From Herbidospora cretacea (GTDB lineage: Bacteria > Actinomycetota > Actinomycetes > Streptosporangiales > Streptosporangiaceae), in the NCBI RefSeq assembly GCF_001570605.1, contig NZ_BBXG01000010.1:161176-225175 (forward strand): a stretch of 64,000 nt of DNA. Reading direction: 5' to 3'. A model generated the notes under the pieces. The model saw only the letters and a program-made list of their open reading frames with translations. It made no database searches and had not been told where the DNA came from. The translations under genes were made by a program, and so were the position numbers. Below, piece by piece: positions 8,713-17,154 of the stretch (position 1 is the first letter of the stretch; each line of letters begins with the position of its first letter).

Positions 8713-9522
8713 GTGGACGTGGTCGCCGAAGACACCCATCAGAACGCGCAGCCGGGCAAGGACAAGAAAGGCTCGTTCTGGCGTGAACTGCCTGTCCTGA
8801 TCGTGGTGGCGCTGGTGCTGGCCCTGCTCATCAAGTCGTTCGTGGTCCAGGCGTTCTACATCCCGTCGGAGTCGATGGAGAACACCCTCCTCAAGAACGA
8901 CCGGGTCCTGGTCAACAAGCTCGTCTACCGGGTCCGCGACATCGAGCGCGGCGACATCGTCGTCTTCTCCGGCGTCGACTCCTGGGCCGGTGAGGCCGAG
9001 TTCGCGCCGCCCGCCAACCCGGTCGCCGGGTTCTTCCGCTGGGTCGGCACCGCGTTCGGCGTCGTCCCCGGCGAGAAGGACTACATCAAGCGGGTCATCG
9101 GCGTCCCCGGCGACAAGGTCAAGTGCTGCGACGCCAAGGGCCGGATCACCGTCAATGGGGTGCCCCTCGACGAGGAGAGCTACCTCTACCCGGGCGACGT
9201 GCCGTCGCTGGGCAACTTCGAGATCGACGTCGCCCCCGGCCGCCTGTGGGTCATGGGCGACCACCGCTCCGTCTCGCTCGACTCGCGCGCCCACGGCGGC
9301 GACCCGGGCGGCGGCGCCATCCCGATCGACCAGGTCATCGGGCGCGCGTTCGTGAAGGTGTGGCCGTTCGACCGGGCGGGGATCCTGCCGATCCCCGAGA
9401 CGTTCGGCCAGAAGGGCCTCACCGCCGCCGCGGCGGCCGAGAGCGCCGTGCCGCTGCTGCTGGGCTTCGCGGGGGCCTTCCCGCTTATGGCCCTTAGGCG
9501 CCGCATACGCGTCAAGCGGTAG
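8713..9522 (+). CDS. lepB: Type I signal peptidase (first of two)
   Basis: S26 membrane peptidase that removes signal peptides from secreted proteins. 269 residues: cytosolic N-terminus, membrane helix ~27-41, catalytic Ser54 in PSESMENTL, catalytic Lys126 in DYIKRVIG, and the box MGDHRSVSLDSR. A second membrane helix lies near the C-terminus (~240-262) followed by a basic tail, an arrangement known for several Streptomyces Sip proteins. GTG start at 8713 (alternative GTG at 8719). Eleven bases separate it from the paralogue downstream. Confidence 0.95.
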   Translation: MDVVAEDTHQNAQPGKDKKGSFWRELPVLIVVALVLALLIKSFVVQAFYIPSESMENTLLKNDRVLVNKLVYRVRDIERGDIVVFSGVDSWAGEAEFAPPANPVAGFFRWVGTAFGVVPGEKDYIKRVIGVPGDKVKCCDAKGRITVNGVPLDEESYLYPGDVPSLGNFEIDVAPGRLWVMGDHRSVSLDSRAHGGDPGGGAIPIDQVIGRAFVKVWPFDRAGILPIPETFGQKGLTAAAAAESAVPLLLGFAGAFPLMALRRRIRVKR

Positions 9523-9533
9523 TCTTTCCGCCC

Positions 9534-10154
9534 GTGGCCGTCGCTGAAGAAGAGACCAACTCCTCCGGCACACCGGAGGATTCCGGCAAGCCGGAGAAAA
9601 AAAAGAAGAAGTCCGCCCTCCGGGAGACGATCACCTTCACGATCGGCGGCGTGATCGTCGCCCTCCTGGTCCACTTCTTCGTCATGCGGTCGTTCTGGAT
9701 CCCGTCGGAGTCGATGGAGAACACCCTGCTGGTCAACGACCGCGTGGTCGTCCTCCAGTTCGGCTCCATCGACCGCGGCGACATCGTGGTCTTCAAGGGC
9801 TGGGACGGCGAGGACACGATCAAGCGGGTGATCGGCAAGGGCGGCGACACGGTCAAGTGCTGCGACGCCCAGCGTCACATCACGGTCAACGGCACCCCGA
9901 TCGACGAAGAGGGCAAGTACCTCTACCCCGGCGACTACCCCGGCCGCACCTTCGAGGTGAAGGTGCCCGAGGGGCGCCTGTGGCTGATGGGAGACCACCG
10001 TTCCAACTCGATGGACTCCCGGGCCTACATGGAGGACGAGTACAAGGGCACGATCTCCGAAGACGACGTCATCGGTTTCGCCTTCGCCCGTTATTGGCCC
10101 CTTGACCGGCTCAGTCTCATATCGCGACCAGAGACCTTCTCCAACGTCCGGTGA
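9534..10154 (+). CDS. lepB: Type I signal peptidase (second of two)
   Basis: Tandem paralogue of the preceding gene, 206 residues. A highly charged Lys/Glu N-terminus precedes a single membrane helix (~34-50), then catalytic Ser60 (PSESMENTLLVND), Lys97 (DTIKRVIG) and MGDHRSNSMDSR. It lacks the C-terminal anchor of its neighbour and the ~30-residue insert between the Ser and Lys boxes. Multiple adjacent signal peptidases are common in streptomycetes and relatives and probably divide substrates. Confidence 0.95.
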   Translation: MAVAEEETNSSGTPEDSGKPEKKKKKSALRETITFTIGGVIVALLVHFFVMRSFWIPSESMENTLLVNDRVVVLQFGSIDRGDIVVFKGWDGEDTIKRVIGKGGDTVKCCDAQRHITVNGTPIDEEGKYLYPGDYPGRTFEVKVPEGRLWLMGDHRSNSMDSRAYMEDEYKGTISEDDVIGFAFARYWPLDRLSLISRPETFSNVR

Positions 10155-10176
10155 TGGGGCGTACGCTGCTTCTGTC

Positions 10177-10884
10177 ATGACAGTTGCCTATCGTCCGCGC
10201 CCGAGCGTGGTCCGACGTGACTCAGGCCTCTACGGCTATGAGCGCGCCCTGATCCGCCGGGGCTTCCAGCCCGTCGCCGGCGTCGACGAAGCGGGCCGCG
10301 GCGCCTGCGCCGGCCCGCTGGTGGTCGCCGCGGTGGTTCTCGGACGCGAGATCGACGGCATCAACGACTCCAAACTGCTGACCGAGGCCCGCCGCGAGGA
10401 ATACCACGCCAAGATCATGGCGACCGCGAAGGCCGTCAGCGTCGTCGTCATCCCGCCCACCGAGATCGACCAGCGCGGCCTCCACAAGTGCAACGTGGCG
10501 GGAATGCGCCGCGCGGTTGCCGGGTTGGGTCTCACACCCGGATACATCCTGACCGACGGATTCCCGGTCCCCGGCCTCCCGGCGCCGTCACTGGCCGTCT
10601 GGAAGGGTGACCAGGTGGCCGCCTGCATAGCGGCCGCGTCGATCGTCGCGAAGGTGACCCGGGACCGCATGATGACAACCCTGCACGAATCATTCCCCCA
10701 ATACGGCTTCGCCGGGCACAAGGGTTACGTGACCAGAGACCACCGAGCGGCCCTCGCTCACCACGGGCCATCCCAGCACCATCGGTTCTCGTTCGTGACA
10801 GTGGCTCGGACGATGCCGGGTATGAGGATGCGGGAGAATGAACCAGGGGCCGAAACGGGGTTGGGAACAGGAGGGCCGGAATGA
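10177..10884 (+). CDS. rnhB: Ribonuclease HII
   Basis: Cleaves RNA in RNA-DNA hybrids and starts ribonucleotide excision. 235 residues with the type 2 RNase H core: DEAGRG at 37-42 (acidic residues Asp37, Glu38), NDSKLL, and AASIVAKVTRDRMM. I chose the ATG at 10177 because it lies after the lepB stop and gives an N-terminus close to the conserved domain; an upstream ATG at 10102 would overlap lepB. Its stop overlaps the next start (ATGA). Confidence 0.96.
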   Translation: MTVAYRPRPSVVRRDSGLYGYERALIRRGFQPVAGVDEAGRGACAGPLVVAAVVLGREIDGINDSKLLTEARREEYHAKIMATAKAVSVVVIPPTEIDQRGLHKCNVAGMRRAVAGLGLTPGYILTDGFPVPGLPAPSLAVWKGDQVAACIAAASIVAKVTRDRMMTTLHESFPQYGFAGHKGYVTRDHRAALAHHGPSQHHRFSFVTVARTMPGMRMRENEPGAETGLGTGGPE

Positions 10885-11204
10885 GCGCGGAGGATCTCGA
10901 GAAGTACGAGACCGAGATGGAGCTGCAGCTCTACCGCGAGTACCGCGATGTGGTCGGTCTGTTCACGTACGTCGTCGAAACCGAACGTCGGTTCTACCTG
11001 ACGAACTCGGTCGACATGGAGGTGCGCACCGCGGAGAACGGCGAGGTGTTCTTCGACGTGAAGATGCAGGACGCATGGGTGTGGGACATGTATCGACCGG
11101 CGCGATTCGTGAAGAACGTGCGAGTGGTGACGTTCAAGGACGTGAACGTCGAAGAACTCGCCAAGCCTGACCTGGAGATGCCCAAGGAGGGCTTCTCCAG
11201 CTGA
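10881..11204 (+). CDS. DUF2469 family protein
   Basis: A 107-residue acidic protein of the actinobacteria-restricted DUF2469 family, normally found right after rnhB. Visible features: [18 protein letters not shown] at the N-terminus and the central [17 protein letters not shown]. No catalytic motif is evident and the function is unknown. The four-base overlap with rnhB suggests co-translation. A terminator follows. Confidence 0.93.
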   Translation: MSAEDLEKYETEMELQLYREYRDVVGLFTYVVETERRFYLTNSVDMEVRTAENGEVFFDVKMQDAWVWDMYRPARFVKNVRVVTFKDVNVEELAKPDLEMPKEGFSS

Positions 11205-11215
11205 GCGTCTCCTTG

Positions 11216-11255
11216 AGGGGCCGGGTCCTGTTCAGGGCCCGGCCCTTCTGGTTTT
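11216..11255 (+). terminator. Terminator after the DUF2469 gene
   Basis: Stem GGGCCGGG (11218-11225) / CCCGGCCC (11238-11245), extended by a G-T and an A-T pair and by CCT/AGG inside the loop, followed by TCTGGTTTT. Confidence 0.75.
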
Positions 11256-11270
11256 CCCCAGGCTTTGCCG

Positions 11271-11279
11271 TTGTCCACA
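11271..11279 (+). promoter_or_regulatory. Isolated DnaA-box match
   Basis: TTGTCCACA, identical to the Streptomyces DnaA-box consensus, upstream of yraN. A lone 9-mer can occur by chance; it is listed because a cluster occurs at 17078-17142. Confidence 0.3.
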
Positions 11280-11322
11280 GGGCCCCCGCTCGGGCGTTCC
11301 CGCCTCCGCCCGCTCTGCGAGC

Positions 11323-11685
11323 GTGGCCCGCATGGGAGCGAAGGACGAGCTGGGGCGGGCCGGTGAAGATCTGGCGGCGCGTTACCTGATCCGCCACGGG
11401 ATGGAGATCCTCTGCCGGAACTGGCGGTGCCGCGAGGGGGAGATCGACATCGTGGCGCGCGACGGGGGCGTGCTGGTGGTGGTCGAGGTGCGCACACGGT
11501 CTTCCGATGCCCGTGGGTCGGCCTTCGCGTCGGTGACCGAGGCGAAGCTGGCCCGGCTGCGACGGCTGGGGGCCCGGTGGAGGGCGGGGCAGGGCGAGCG
11601 GTTCGCGGCGGTGCGGGTCGACGTGGTGGCGCTCGACGGGTTCGCGGGGACCTTCTCGATCCGCCACGAGAAGGGCATCTGCTGA
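11323..11685 (+). CDS. YraN/UPF0102 family endonuclease-like protein
   Basis: 120 residues with the restriction-endonuclease-like fold of the UPF0102 family. The nuclease-type core is readable: [10 protein letters not shown] followed by [10 protein letters not shown], giving the E-x-D...E-x-K-like constellation with Arg at the last position. It lies next to comM and dprA as in many bacteria, suggesting a role in DNA uptake or recombination, though no activity is established. GTG at 11323 is used; ATG at 11332 is equally possible. Confidence 0.93.
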   Translation: MARMGAKDELGRAGEDLAARYLIRHGMEILCRNWRCREGEIDIVARDGGVLVVVEVRTRSSDARGSAFASVTEAKLARLRRLGARWRAGQGERFAAVRVDVVALDGFAGTFSIRHEKGIC

Positions 11686-11806
11686 TGGGAGCCCTGAGTA
11701 GATCCGTGATCGCGGGCTCGACGTCACCTCCACGTGCGGCGTCTCGCGGGTCAGCGGTCCTGCGCCTTCGTCCGGACCGCACTGGCCCTTCGGCGAGGGC
11801 CTGCCC

Positions 11807-11863
11807 TTCTGCTGTCGCTGATGCCTTCTGCTGTCGCTGATGCCTTGTGCTGTCGCGGATGAA
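11807..11863 (+). repeat. 19-bp direct repeat, three units
   Basis: Two identical copies of TTCTGCTGTCGCTGATGCC (11807-11825, 11826-11844) and a degenerate third (11845-11863) in the 221-bp gap between yraN and comM. No gene is apparent in this gap. Confidence 0.9.
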
Positions 11864-11906
11864 TGTGCGCTCCGGCATGCGCCGGATTGATCGTGAGGGG
11901 TGTTCC

Positions 11907-13442
11907 GTGCCTGTTGCACGTACGCGGTGTGCCGCGCTGGTCGGGGTGTCCGGGCACACCGTCGAGGTCGAGGCCGATGTCGGCAAAGGACTGGTGGGGA
12001 CTCACTTCATCGGGTTGCTCGACACGGCGATCAGCGAGGCGAGAGACCGGGTCCGGTCGGCGTTGCTGAACAGCAGGTTCGACTGGCCCGACGCCCGGGT
12101 GACGGTCTCGCTCTTCCCCGCCTCGCTGCCCAAGAAGGGATCGTCCTTCGATCTGGCGATCGCGATGGCCGTTCTGGGCGCGGCGGGGCTCGTTCCGCCC
12201 GCGCGGATCGCCGAGCCGTTCTTCCTCGGCGAATTAGGGCTCGACGGGCGGGTGCGACCCGTCCGCGGTGTCCTTCCGGCCGCGCTCGCGGCCCTCGCCG
12301 CCGGGGCGCGGACCATGGTCGTCCCGGTCGCCAACGCCGCCGAGGCGGCGCTCGTGCCGGGCCTCGCGGTGCTGCCCGTCTCGTCGCTGGGCGAACTGGT
12401 GGAGCTGCTGCGGGAGGGCGAGGTGAGCGCGCGGGCGCCCTACCTCGACCCGATGGAGTTCGCCGTCCCCGCCGAGGAGAAGACCGTCGACCTGGCCGAC
12501 GTCGCGGGTCAGGCACAGGGCCGGTGCGCGCTGGAGATCTGCGCGGCCGGGGGTCACAACCTCTGGCTCCTCGGACCGCCCGGGACCGGCAAGACGATGC
12601 TGGCCGAGCGGCTGACCACGATCATCCCGCCGCTCGACCGGGAACAGGCCCTGGAGGTCACCGCGATCCACTCGATCGCCGGCACCCTCCCGGCCGGGCG
12701 GCCCCTGCTGGCCCGTCCACCGTTCGTGGCGCCCCACCACACCGCCTCGGCCGCGGCGGTGATCGGCGGCGGGACGGGACAGATCCGTCCGGGAGCCGTC
12801 TCGCTGGCCCACCGCGGCATCCTCTTCCTCGACGAGGCTCCCGAGTTCCCGCCGAGGGTCCTCGACTCGCTCCGTCAGCCGGTCGAATCGGGCCAGGTCA
12901 CGGTGTCGCGGGCGAACGGCTCGGTGACGTTCCCGGCCAGGTTCATGCTGGTCCTGGCGGCCAACCCGTGCCCGTGCGGGCTGAGCGGCGAGGCCGGGCG
13001 GTTCTGCACCTGCACTCCGGCCGTCCGCCGCCGCTACCTGGCCCGGCTGTCCGGGCCGCTGCTCGACCGGGTCGACGTGAAGGTACGCCTCTCGCCGCCG
13101 ACCCGGGCCGAGCTCCTCGCCGACCGCGCCCTGGCCGAATCGAGCGCCACCGTCGCCGAACGGGTGACGGAGGCACGCGAGAGAGCGGCCGAACGCCTCG
13201 CCGGCACCCCCTGGCGGCTCAACGCCGAGGTCCCGTCGTCGCTGCTGCACGGCGGCTGGCGCCTCGGCCACCGGGACCTGGCCCCGCTGAACCGCGCCGT
13301 CGACCTGGGCACGCTCAGCGCCCGCGGGGTCGACCGCGTCCTACGGCTGGCCTGGACGATCGCCGACATCAGCCGGCGCGCCCGTCCGGCGGCCGACGAG
13401 ATATCGCTGGCACTGACGATGTGGATGGGAGAGGAACTGTGA
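11907..13442 (+). CDS. comM: ComM/YifB family Mg-chelatase-like AAA+ ATPase
   Basis: 511 residues. N-terminal Lon-like S5 fold (~1-165), then an AAA+ domain with Walker A GPPGTGKTML and Walker B GILFLDEAPEF, and the C-terminal Mg_chelatase domain with ANPCPCG and a Cys cluster (CPCGLSG...CTC). In other bacteria ComM is a helicase driving branch migration during transformation. The GTG at 11907 gives the family N-terminus VPVARTRCAALVG and has GAGG upstream; more upstream starts would add unconserved residues. Stop and dprA start overlap. Confidence 0.95.
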   Translation: MPVARTRCAALVGVSGHTVEVEADVGKGLVGTHFIGLLDTAISEARDRVRSALLNSRFDWPDARVTVSLFPASLPKKGSSFDLAIAMAVLGAAGLVPPARIAEPFFLGELGLDGRVRPVRGVLPAALAALAAGARTMVVPVANAAEAALVPGLAVLPVSSLGELVELLREGEVSARAPYLDPMEFAVPAEEKTVDLADVAGQAQGRCALEICAAGGHNLWLLGPPGTGKTMLAERLTTIIPPLDREQALEVTAIHSIAGTLPAGRPLLARPPFVAPHHTASAAAVIGGGTGQIRPGAVSLAHRGILFLDEAPEFPPRVLDSLRQPVESGQVTVSRANGSVTFPARFMLVLAANPCPCGLSGEAGRFCTCTPAVRRRYLARLSGPLLDRVDVKVRLSPPTRAELLADRALAESSATVAERVTEARERAAERLAGTPWRLNAEVPSSLLHGGWRLGHRDLAPLNRAVDLGTLSARGVDRVLRLAWTIADISRRARPAADEISLALTMWMGEEL

Positions 13443-14545
13443 CCGGTGACCGGGCCGCGAGGGCGGCCTTGACCCGGATCGCCGAGACCGGCGACGAGAC
13501 CATGGGCCGCGCGATCGGCACCCACGGCGCGGAGGCCGTCCTGGCCGGGATCCGTGACGGGACCCTGGCGGGCGTCGACGATCGGAAGGCGACCGCCTGG
13601 CGGACGCGGGCCCTCGCGGCGAGCGACCCCGACGACGACCTCGCCCGCCACCGTTTCGTCATTCCCGGCGACCCCGACTGGCCGAGTCAACTCGACGACC
13701 TGCGGGACGCCCGGCCGATCGGCCTGTGGCTCTCCGGCGCGGGCGACCTCCGCCAGGCGGGCGCGCGATCGATCGCCGTGGTCGGCGCCCGCGCGGCCAC
13801 CCCCTACGGGGTGAACGTCGCCTCCGAGCTGGCCTGCCGCCTGTCCGACCGGGGCTATGCGGTGATCTCCGGAGGCGCGTACGGCATCGACGCCGCCGCC
13901 CACCGGGGCTGCCTGGCCGGGCCGTCCCCGACGGTCGCGATCCTGGCGTGCGGCGTCGACGTGCCCTACCCGGCCGCCCACCAGGACCTGTTCGCCGCGA
14001 TCCGGGAGGAGGGCCTGGTCATCAGCGAATCCCCGCCCGGGGTGACCCCCACGCGGTTACGCTTCCTCGTCCGCAACCGGGTCATCGCCGCCCTGTCGCG
14101 GGGGACCGTCGTCATCCAGGCGGCGCCCCGCTCGGGGGCGTTGAACACCGCCCACCACGCGTTCCAGTTGAACCGTCAGCTGATGGCCGTACCGGGGCCG
14201 GTGACCAGCGAGGTCTCGGCGGGCTGCAACAACCTGATCCGGCTGGGGAAGGCGGTGTGCGTGACGTCGGCCGACGAGATCCTGGAACAGGTCGGCCAGG
14301 CCGGCGACGACATCGCACCCGTCCCGCGTGGCCAGATGACCTCCCGTGACCTGCTCAGCCTGGAGTCCAAGCGCGTCCTCGACGCGCTGCCGAACCGGGG
14401 GGCGATGGGCCCGGCCGAACTGGCGCTCAAGGCGGGGCTCCCGCTGCCGGTGGCGCTGAGCTGCCTGGGCAACCTGGAGGCCGGCGGCTATCTGATGCGT
14501 GAGGGGAGCGGCTGGCGGCTGAGTGCGAAAGGAAGGGGAAGATAA
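13439..14545 (+). CDS. dprA: DNA-processing protein DprA
   Basis: 368 residues. DprA protects incoming single-stranded DNA and loads RecA. The Rossmann-like core includes VVGARAATPYG, SGGAYGIDAAAHRG and the C-terminal part of the fold (NRVIAALSRGTVVIQAAPRSGAL shows the usual pattern); a C-terminal winged-helix segment follows ~300. The GTG start shares bases with the comM stop (GTGA), so this gene is co-translated with comM. The same frame is open far upstream inside comM, but that portion is an overlap artefact. Confidence 0.95.
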   Translation: MTGDRAARAALTRIAETGDETMGRAIGTHGAEAVLAGIRDGTLAGVDDRKATAWRTRALAASDPDDDLARHRFVIPGDPDWPSQLDDLRDARPIGLWLSGAGDLRQAGARSIAVVGARAATPYGVNVASELACRLSDRGYAVISGGAYGIDAAAHRGCLAGPSPTVAILACGVDVPYPAAHQDLFAAIREEGLVISESPPGVTPTRLRFLVRNRVIAALSRGTVVIQAAPRSGALNTAHHAFQLNRQLMAVPGPVTSEVSAGCNNLIRLGKAVCVTSADEILEQVGQAGDDIAPVPRGQMTSRDLLSLESKRVLDALPNRGAMGPAELALKAGLPLPVALSCLGNLEAGGYLMREGSGWRLSAKGRGR

Positions 14546-14551
14546 GCGGAT

Positions 14552-16060
14552 ATGTCGGGAGATCTAGAGGACGCGGTACGGGCCTTCGAACGCCACCTCC
14601 GGGTCGAACGCGGCCTGGCGGCCAACACCGTGCGGGCGTACATGGGCGACCTGTCATCCCTGACGGAACACCTCCTCGACGTGGGCGTCGACCGGGTCGA
14701 GCTGATCGGCGTGGGGGTGCTGCGCGAATGGCTGGGGGAGCAGCACGACACCGGCAAGTCCCGGGCGACCCTGGCCCGGCGAACGGCCTGCATCCGCGGC
14801 TTCACATCGTTCTGCCACCGGGCGGGGTGGCTGACCACCGATCCAGGTCTGCTCCTCGGTACGGCCCGCACCAAGCGAACCCTCCCCAAGGTGCTCGACC
14901 AGGCCGAGGCCGTGCGCATGCTGGACCTCGGAAGACAGGGCGGGGGGACCGCTCCCGGCAAAGACGCGCCGCTGAGGGATCACCAGCCGAGCAGAACAAG
15001 TGATCGGCCGAGCCAGGACTCCGATGCGCCCGCCCTGCGGTATCCAGGCGCGGAGCCTTACGACCTTCGGTCAGGTGGGCCCGCTTCCTCCGATCCCCAA
15101 CGGGAGACCAGTGTTCCTCGGTTCGAGCGGTCCGGTTCCCTCGATCCCCAATGGGGAGCCGGTGAGCCTCCGTTCGAAAGGTCCGCTTCCTCCGATCCCC
15201 AACGGGAGACCAGTGTTCCTCGGTTCGAGCGGTCCGGTTCCCTCGATCCCCAATGGGGAGCCGGTGAGCCTCCGTTCGAAAGGTCCGCTTCCTCCGATTC
15301 TCGATATGAGGCAGCTGGGCTCCATGATCCTCGGCCAAAGCTGGGGGCCGATGAGCTGGTTTCTGGGTTCGAGGGCGATGCCTCCGGTGCTGTGGAGCTC
15401 GGCCGGCGCTCGGTGTCAGGTGCTCCGGGTGGTGACGGCCCGCGTTCTGAGCGGAGATCGACCACATCCGATGCCACGGATGCCCGTCCCGCGTCGGCCT
15501 CCCAGCCCTCCGCTCGAAGTACTGAGGGCGCGGCCCATGACGAGCCGCACGTGGTGGCGAGAGAGCTCCGTGATCAGGCGTTGCTGGAGGTTCTCTACGC
15601 CACGGGTATCCGGGTCAGTGAGCTCTGCGGGCTCGACCTCGACGACGTCGACCGGGAGCGGCGGACCATCAGGGTGCTGGGGAAAGGTGGCCGCGAGCGG
15701 GTCGTGCCGCTGGGGCTGCCGGCGCTGGATGCACTAGATGCCTGGTGTGTTCGCGGGAGGCCCGTCCTCGTCGGCGTGCGTTCCGGGCCGGCGTTGTTCC
15801 TCGGGGTGAAAGGCGGGCGGATCGACCAGAGCGCGGTGCGGCGGGTCGTTCACGCCCGGCTGGGCGAAGCCGGGGTCCCCGACATGGGGCCACATGGTCT
15901 CCGCCATACGGCGGCCACTCATCTGCTGGAGGGCGGGGCCGATCTCCGGAGTGTCCAGGAGCTACTTGGACATGCGTCGCTCGGTACCACCCAGCTGTAC
16001 ACGCACGTCTCGATCGAACGCCTCCGGGCCGCCTACGAGCAGGCCCACCCTCGGGCTTGA
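14552..16060 (+). CDS. xerC: XerC-type tyrosine recombinase with large repetitive insert
   Basis: Tyrosine recombinase resolving chromosome dimers at dif with XerD. N-terminal SAM-like core-binding domain (1-105). The catalytic set is complete: Arg354 ([11 protein letters not shown]), Lys378 (GKGGRER), His448 and Arg451 (HGLRH), His474 and Tyr483 (QLYTH). The protein is 502 residues against ~300 normally. The excess lies at ~127-334, between [16 protein letters not shown] and [17 protein letters not shown], and is hydrophilic, Ser/Pro/Arg/Glu-rich and repetitive. The reading frame stays open through it and both flanks match normal XerC. It sits after dprA as in other actinobacteria, so it is the native XerC rather than an integrase. 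Confidence 0.9.
   Translation: MSGDLEDAVRAFERHLRVERGLAANTVRAYMGDLSSLTEHLLDVGVDRVELIGVGVLREWLGEQHDTGKSRATLARRTACIRGFTSFCHRAGWLTTDPGLLLGTARTKRTLPKVLDQAEAVRMLDLGRQGGGTAPGKDAPLRDHQPSRTSDRPSQDSDAPALRYPGAEPYDLRSGGPASSDPQRETSVPRFERSGSLDPQWGAGEPPFERSASSDPQRETSVPRFERSGSLDPQWGAGEPPFERSASSDSRYEAAGLHDPRPKLGADELVSGFEGDASGAVELGRRSVSGAPGGDGPRSERRSTTSDATDARPASASQPSARSTEGAAHDEPHVVARELRDQALLEVLYATGIRVSELCGLDLDDVDRERRTIRVLGKGGRERVVPLGLPALDALDAWCVRGRPVLVGVRSGPALFLGVKGGRIDQSAVRRVVHARLGEAGVPDMGPHGLRHTAATHLLEGGADLRSVQELLGHASLGTTQLYTHVSIERLRAAYEQAHPRA
14930..15553 (+). other. In-frame low-complexity insert within xerC
   Basis: Encodes residues ~127-334, absent from ordinary XerC proteins. It falls in the linker or first loop of the catalytic domain. 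Composition is unlike the rest of the protein (rich in S, R, P, D, E, Q) and predicted disordered. It contains the 102-bp repeat. Confidence 0.85.
15081..15298 (+). repeat. 102-bp perfect tandem repeat (2 x 51 bp) in xerC
   Basis: Two identical 102-bp copies (15081-15182, 15183-15284) and the first 14 bases of a third. Each copy consists of two diverged 51-bp halves encoding 17 residues, [17 protein letters not shown] and [17 protein letters not shown]. Both periods are multiples of three, so copy changes keep the frame. Confidence 0.97.
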
Positions 16061-16201
16061 TCAGCGGGAGACGTCTGCTCCCGGAGCTGAGTCGACCGGC
16101 AGCTTGATCGTTGGGCCCTAGGGTGCCAAGCCTGTTCGCATGCTGCCACCGGGCTCTGTGGAAATTGATCGACGCAGCCATTCGGGGAACACACCCTCTT
16201 G

Positions 16202-16356
16202 CCCGAAGCCCCCACACCCGTGAGTCCAAGCGAAGGGGACCCGAAGCCCGCGCACCCGCGAGTTCAAGCGAAGGGGACCCGAAGCGCGCGCACCCGCGAG
16301 TCCAAGCGAAGGTGACCCGAAGCGCGCACACGGGCGAGTCCAAGCGAGGGTGCCCC
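16202..16356. repeat. 38-bp tandem repeat, four copies
   Basis: Period exactly 38 bp. The anchor CCCGAAGC recurs at 16202, 16240, 16278 and 16316, and GAGTCCAAGCG (one T variant) at 16222, 16260, 16298, 16336. Units differ at a few positions. Non-coding on both strands as far as I can tell; no spacers, so not a CRISPR. Confidence 0.95.
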
Positions 16357-16513
16357 GCCTCCGTCAGTGGGTGCGCCATGCTGAGGATGGTCTTCGAGAA
16401 GCTGGGACAAAGCTACACCGCGTGTCCGATGAACCGCTGCTCCCACAACCTCTCGGCTAAAGGTCGACAGGCGAAGCCGCATCTGAATCAGAGGGCTGGT
16501 AGCCGGCCAGGGA
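16357..16513. other. Non-coding remainder of the xerC/M23 gap
   Basis: The 453-bp gap 16061-16513 holds the 38-bp repeat and, on either side, sequence of somewhat lower GC. I see no credible gene, tRNA or attachment-site duplication in it. Confidence 0.5.
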
Positions 16514-17044
16514 TCACGGCTCGGGATGATCGTGCCCAATGGGCCGGGCAGGTCCGGGTGGGTCGTCAAGCGCCCATTCCCCAAGCGGCCTCGGAAGCAG
16601 TCGCACCTGGCCCAGCCCCAGCAGATGGAGCGGATCCAGGTAGAGGTCGCCGCTGAGCAGCCCCCAGTGCAGGCAGGTCCGGGGACAGTGCCCGTCCGGC
16701 CCGCTCACCGTTCCGAGCACCTCGCCGACCCGCACCCGCTGCCCCTCGGTCACCGTCGGCGCGACCGGCAGGTAGGTCGTCCGCAGCCCGTTGGCATGGG
16801 AAACCGTCACCACCCCGCGCCCCGCCACCCTCCGGGCCACCGTGACCACGCCGTCCCCGGCCGCCAGCACCTCCTGTCCCGTATCAGCAGGCAGGTCGAC
16901 CCCACGGTGCCCGGACAACCACCGTTCTGGCGGCGGAGTGAAGGGGCGGACAGGCCGGGGTTCGCCGGCCAAGGGCCACCCCCACTGAGCGGCGATCACG
17001 AGCAGGACCGAAGCTGGAAACAACATGACGACCAGCCTGACCAC
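16514..17044 (-). CDS. M23/LytM-type peptidase, secreted or membrane-anchored
   Basis: 176 residues: N-terminal signal anchor (VRLVVMLFPASVLLVIAAQ) then a compact LytM domain. Zinc-site motif HRGVD gives His46 and Asp50; the second motif reads CLHWG (His126), with Cys where the first His of HxH usually stands, a variant I associate with this actinobacterial group. Likely cuts cell-wall peptides or regulates another hydrolase. Encoded opposite to xerC and rpsB, a position common in actinobacteria. The promoter region overlaps the DnaA-box cluster. Confidence 0.88.
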   Translation of the reverse strand: MVRLVVMLFPASVLLVIAAQWGWPLAGEPRPVRPFTPPPERWLSGHRGVDLPADTGQEVLAAGDGVVTVARRVAGRGVVTVSHANGLRTTYLPVAPTVTEGQRVRVGEVLGTVSGPDGHCPRTCLHWGLLSGDLYLDPLHLLGLGQVRLLPRPLGEWALDDPPGPARPIGHDHPEP

Positions 17045-17077
17045 CTCGACACACCCCGCACCCTTTCAACAACTGTC

Positions 17078-17142
17078 TGTGGATAACCCTCGGAGCTATG
17101 TCCGGTTATGAGAGTTCAGCCTGTGGAGAAGGTTGTGGATAA
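17078..17142. promoter_or_regulatory. Cluster of DnaA-box matches
   Basis: Two exact TGTGGATAA (complement TTATCCACA) at 17078-17086 and 17134-17142, same orientation, plus the near match TGTGGAGAA at 17122-17130, in the 110-bp divergent gap between the M23 peptidase and CoA transferase genes. Confidence 0.55.
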
Positions 17143-17154
17143 CTTGAGGATCCC

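Noticed and set aside
11900..13438. A giant 881-codon form of DprA
   Set aside because: The first 513 codons overlap comM in another phase and have no DprA homology; the GTGA overlap start at 13439 fits normal DprA length.
14930..15553. Intein or intron inside xerC
   Set aside because: No intein splice-junction residues (Cys/Ser at +1, His-Asn end) and no group I/II intron structure recognised; the segment is simple repeats.
15000..15737. Alternative overlapping genes on either strand within the xerC insert
   Set aside because: All six phases tend to stay open because of the repeat composition; none gives a recognisable protein.
16202..16356. 38-bp repeats as a CRISPR array
   Set aside because: Units are directly adjacent with no unique spacers, and no cas gene is nearby.
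17078..17142. DnaA boxes as the chromosomal origin
   Set aside because: Only two exact boxes, and no dnaA, dnaN, rpmH or parAB in the neighbourhood.
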